From Ruminococcaceae bacterium UBA945 (GTDB lineage: Bacteria; Bacillota; Clostridia; Oscillospirales; Acutalibacteraceae): 6,470 bases of DNA. Location of the stretch: positions 2,765 through 9,234 of the forward strand of contig DBCZ01000061.1 in NCBI GenBank assembly GCA_002293315.1. Direction: 5' to 3'. Every line of letters starts with the position of its first letter. The first letter of the stretch is position 1. Below the pieces are notes generated by a model. That model was given only the letters and a program-made list of their open reading frames with translations, did not search any database and had not been told where the DNA came from. This document shows positions 5,386 to 6,470 of the stretch, one piece after another. A program made the position numbers and the translations under genes.

Positions 5386-5392
5386 ATGTCAA
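5365..5392 (-). promoter_or_regulatory. Perfect-consensus promoter of the gpx-TSCPD-ohrR operon
   Basis: On the minus strand, TTGACA (5392-5387) and TATAAT (5370-5365) are separated by 16 bases. Both hexamers match the sigma-A consensus completely, although the spacer is one base short of the optimum. The start is predicted near 5358, leaving a leader of about 30 nt with a GGAGG ribosome site. So strong a promoter is expected to need a repressor, in keeping with the OhrR-like boxes on top of it. Confidence 0.85.
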
Positions 5393-5448
5393 CCTCCTTA
5401 CATAATATTTTTTGCGTGAGCCGGGATATAGCAAAACCCTGCTTGCTG

Positions 5449-5457
5449 TGATATACT
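5449..5457 (+). promoter_or_regulatory. Extended -10 promoter element of the Gfo/Idh/MocA gene
   Basis: TGATATACT has the TG-n-TATACT form of an extended -10 site. No good -35 is seen at 17 bases (TAGCAA, 3 of 6). The start would be near 5464, leaving a leader of about 24 nt that contains the GGAGG ribosome site at 5477-5481. It is the same nonamer as in the MATE promoter (2511-2519). Confidence 0.45.
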
Positions 5458-5487
5458 GTTTCCAACAAGTTCATGAGGAGGATATAT

Positions 5488-6470
5488 ATGTTGAAGCTGG
5501 CAATCGTCGGGGCAGGCGTGTGGGGAGATACGCACGCGGGCATTTTTGCCGAACACCCCGGCGCGGAGAATGTTGCAATTTGCGACAAGAACGGGGAACG
5601 AGCGGCGGCAGTCGCGAAGAAGTACGGAATCAGGCAGGTGTATACGGATTACAAGGAGATGCTCGAGAAATCAGGCTGCGACGCGGTTTCAATTGTGACG
5701 CCGGATTTCCTGCACGCCGACATAGCTGTGGCATGTGCCGAGGCAGGCAAGGATATGCTGATTGAGAAGCCAATCGCCACGACGCGCGAGGACGTGCATC
5801 GCATTGTGGATGCCGCGAATAAGCACAAGGTGCGTGTGATGGTGGATTTGCACAACCGCTGGAGCCCGCCGTTCGCCGCCACAAAGCAGGCCATCGACGC
5901 GGGTGAGCTGGGTGAGCTGCAAACCGGTTATTTCAGGCTCAACGACATCAAGTGGGTCGGGACGGACATGCTTTCATGGTCGGCGCAGTCGTCGATTCTC
6001 TGGTTTTTGGGCAGCCACAGCCTTGACACGCTCCGCTGGCTCTTTGCAGACGACGTCAAGCGCGTGTATTCAGTAGCGCGCTCCGGCGTGATGGACGCCC
6101 TCGGCGTGCCGACGGTGGATACATATCTCACAACGCTGGAGTTCAAAAACGGCGTAATCGCGCAGATGGAGAACGCGTGGATAACCCCCAACGCCAATCC
6201 CTGCCTCAACGACATCAAGTGCAATATACTCGGCAGCAAGGGAATGGTCGCGATTGACGCAAGCAACCACAACTTGATTCAGAAATACACCGATACCAAG
6301 GTTGAGGTGCCCGATATTCTCGTGCGCAACTCGATTCACGGGCGCGTGAAGGGCTTCGCTTATGAGAGCATACGCAGCTTCGTGGACAGAATTATCTCCG
6401 GCGAGGAGTTCATATGCAGCATGGAGGACGCGGCGAACACCACGCTTGCGATTCTCGCGATTATGAAGTC
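5488..6470 (+). CDS. Gfo/Idh/MocA family NAD(P)-dependent oxidoreductase, 3' end outside window
   Basis: An open frame of 327 codons with no stop before the window edge. The N-terminal Rossmann fold starts with LAIVGAGVWGDTHA (4-17), with the GxGxxG-type dinucleotide loop and Asp33 at the end of the second strand, which favours NAD over NADP. The family signature EKP is at 93-95 (Lys94 being the usual active-site lysine) after VTPDFLHADIAVACAEAGKDMLI. The C-terminal domain has GSHSLDTLRW (175-184), whose His177 and Asp180 fit the family's catalytic motif. Such enzymes oxidise or reduce hydroxyls of sugars, inositols or sugar acids, or act in deoxysugar synthesis; the substrate cannot be read from sequence. 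Family length is about 330-390 residues, so most of the protein is present. ATG 5488 follows GGAGG by 6 bases. It is divergent from the gpx operon and separately promoted. Confidence 0.92.
   Translation, partial: MLKLAIVGAGVWGDTHAGIFAEHPGAENVAICDKNGERAAAVAKKYGIRQVYTDYKEMLEKSGCDAVSIVTPDFLHADIAVACAEAGKDMLIEKPIATTREDVHRIVDAANKHKVRVMVDLHNRWSPPFAATKQAIDAGELGELQTGYFRLNDIKWVGTDMLSWSAQSSILWFLGSHSLDTLRWLFADDVKRVYSVARSGVMDALGVPTVDTYLTTLEFKNGVIAQMENAWITPNANPCLNDIKCNILGSKGMVAIDASNHNLIQKYTDTKVEVPDILVRNSIHGRVKGFAYESIRSFVDRIISGEEFICSMEDAANTTLAILAIMK

Noticed and set aside
5392..5401. AAGGAGG on the minus strand just before the gpx -35 box
   Set aside because: No start codon follows at a usable distance, and the site is upstream of the predicted transcript; it is likely chance.

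Overview
The window reads as chromosomal DNA of a Clostridia-type Firmicute, probably a gut Oscillospiraceae/Christensenellaceae-like anaerobe. The grounds are a mixed base composition near 50% GC, strong AGGAGG-type ribosome sites at every start, consensus sigma-A promoters in AT-rich spacers, and the gene families present (XpaC, a small TSCPD protein, an OhrR of Bacillus type, a clostridial-type glutathione peroxidase). The taxonomic guess is inference. There are no insertion sequences, tRNAs, rRNAs or CRISPR repeats.

Left block, minus strand (25-2460): a PfkB-family 1-phosphofructokinase-like gene (fruK) is followed by a gene for an XpaC-family membrane protein with a long proline-rich arm. 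The XpaC gene has its own near-consensus promoter at the 3' end of fruK, and a near-perfect 24-bp palindrome lies between that promoter and its ribosome site. The usual partner of XpaC, the TelA toxic-anion-resistance protein, would be expected just left of the window.

Middle block, plus strand (2389-4147): a 306-bp divergent intergenic region carries the fruK promoter with an inverted repeat on one side. On the other side it carries a MATE promoter and a roughly 170-nt untranslated leader. The MATE multidrug/cation exporter follows and ends at a perfect 17-bp terminator hairpin that also faces the convergent operon.

Right block, minus strand (4162-5392): this is the most coherent and interesting unit, a three-gene peroxide-stress operon in the order glutathione peroxidase, TSCPD-domain protein, OhrR-type MarR regulator. 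Each junction has a single-base gap. The promoter is a perfect TTGACA/TATAAT pair, and two tandem OhrR-like boxes with a 15-bp period lie over its spacer and -10. The sequence therefore supports an autoregulated, organic-peroxide-sensing switch that drives a thiol peroxidase and a poorly understood cysteine protein instead of the classical Ohr reductase.

Far right, plus strand (5449-6470): a Gfo/Idh/MocA-family NAD(P)-dependent oxidoreductase diverges from that operon and runs off the end of the window without a stop.
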